From Deltaproteobacteria bacterium UBA3076 (GTDB lineage: Bacteria; Desulfobacterota; Dissulfuribacteria; Dissulfuribacterales; UBA3076), in NCBI GenBank assembly GCA_002367355.1, contig DFBQ01000060.1, positions 7,979 to 34,348 of the forward strand: a stretch of DNA of 26,370 nucleotides, in the 5' to 3' direction. Every line of letters starts with the position of its first letter. The first letter of the stretch is position 1. Shown here piece after piece: positions 26,056 through 26,370 of the stretch. Made by a program: the position numbers and the translations under genes. The notes beneath the pieces are model-generated. The model saw only the letters and a program-made list of their open reading frames with translations, was not told the DNA's origin and ran no database searches.

Positions 26056-26242
26056 CTAACTGACAGCACGCCCACTTGTCTGATTGAGTCGTAGCAGAAT
26101 CGGATCTGTAAATTCAACACCTGTTGCTGGCTCATTCTCACCAAAAAAAGTCCAGCATATCCCCGTTTTTATCATATACCAAACGTATTGTTTCCCCACT
26201 TGCAGCTTTTACTTCCGTTCGACGTAATTTCAAATCGCTCAT
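26056..26242 (-). pseudogene. DUF2283-like small protein, frameshifted
   Basis: A well-placed AGGTGAG site precedes the ATG at 26242. The frame reads MSDLKLRRTEVKAASGETIR and continues to YDKNGDMLDFFW, then stops at a TGA. Removing one base from the T7 run (A7 on the plus strand, about 26143-26149) restores a continuation, FFGENEPATGVEFTDPILLR, ending at TAG 26056. DUF2283 proteins have just this form (metal- or stress-neutral small proteins of unknown function, often second in a toxin-antitoxin-like pair). The break may be a real mutation, a homopolymer sequencing error or, less likely, +1 recoding. A 34-codon open frame just upstream (stop at 26247) may be the end of a partner gene or a remnant; I do not recognise it. 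Confidence 0.6.
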
Positions 26243-26370
26243 TTTCTCACCTTTTCGGCACAATATACTTTGCCCAGCCCGTAACCACAAAATTATGTAA
26301 CTTCTCAATAAGTCCGGGCAAATCATATTTTGCGACTATCCACTTCACTCGTCAGTCATAAGTTTCTCAA

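Overview
The window looks like chromosomal DNA from a Gram-negative bacterium, most likely Desulfobacterota (the old Deltaproteobacteria). I infer this from a signal-peptide/outer-membrane-barrel protein ending in Phe, a Proteobacteria-like DAHP synthase subfamily, the nif3 / zinc-ribbon / rnpB gene order, and intergenic gaps filled with inverted-repeat elements. There is no rRNA, CRISPR array or transposase gene.

Layout. 59-1858: a GAF-GAF sensor histidine kinase. 2144-6100 (minus strand): a small HTH protein, the disaggregase ClpB and a macro-domain ADP-ribose hydrolase. 6732-17531 (plus strand): a tightly packed cluster of about 10.8 kb that I read as a Pel exopolysaccharide operon. 17714-20165: a CAT-anticodon tRNA with a near-consensus promoter and a terminator, a Nif3-family protein, a coiled-coil zinc-ribbon protein and the RNase P RNA gene. 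20510-21370: panB. 21493-24435 (minus strand): a MrfA-type helicase fused to a DEDD exonuclease. 24867-26024: a DAHP synthase. 26056-26242 (minus strand): a small DUF2283-like gene broken by a one-base frameshift.

The Pel operon is the central system. Its order is: outer-membrane barrel with a few TPRs (PelB C-terminal part), PelD (c-di-GMP receptor), PelE, PelF (glycosyltransferase), PelG (membrane transporter), a stand-alone PelA-type glycoside hydrolase, a TPR scaffold (PelB N-terminal part) and a membrane diguanylate cyclase. Compared with the Pseudomonas pelABCDEFG arrangement, PelB is split into two genes at opposite ends of the operon, PelA is reduced to its hydrolase domain, no PelC lipoprotein is visible, and a cyclase is built in. 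PelD keeps an RxxD site but has lost GGDEF. The cyclase has GGEEF but no RxxD. Together they look like a self-contained make-and-sense c-di-GMP circuit.

The second layer is non-coding. At least four different inverted-repeat elements (about 150-285 bp) occupy intergenic gaps. One, upstream of panB, has 18-bp perfect terminal inverted repeats flanked by an exact 8-bp direct repeat, the signature of a MITE. Another, upstream of the helicase, has 15-bp terminal repeats and a 9/10 direct repeat, and one of its ends recurs downstream of clpB. A third fills the gap in front of rnpB, and one of its ends recurs at the very start of the window.
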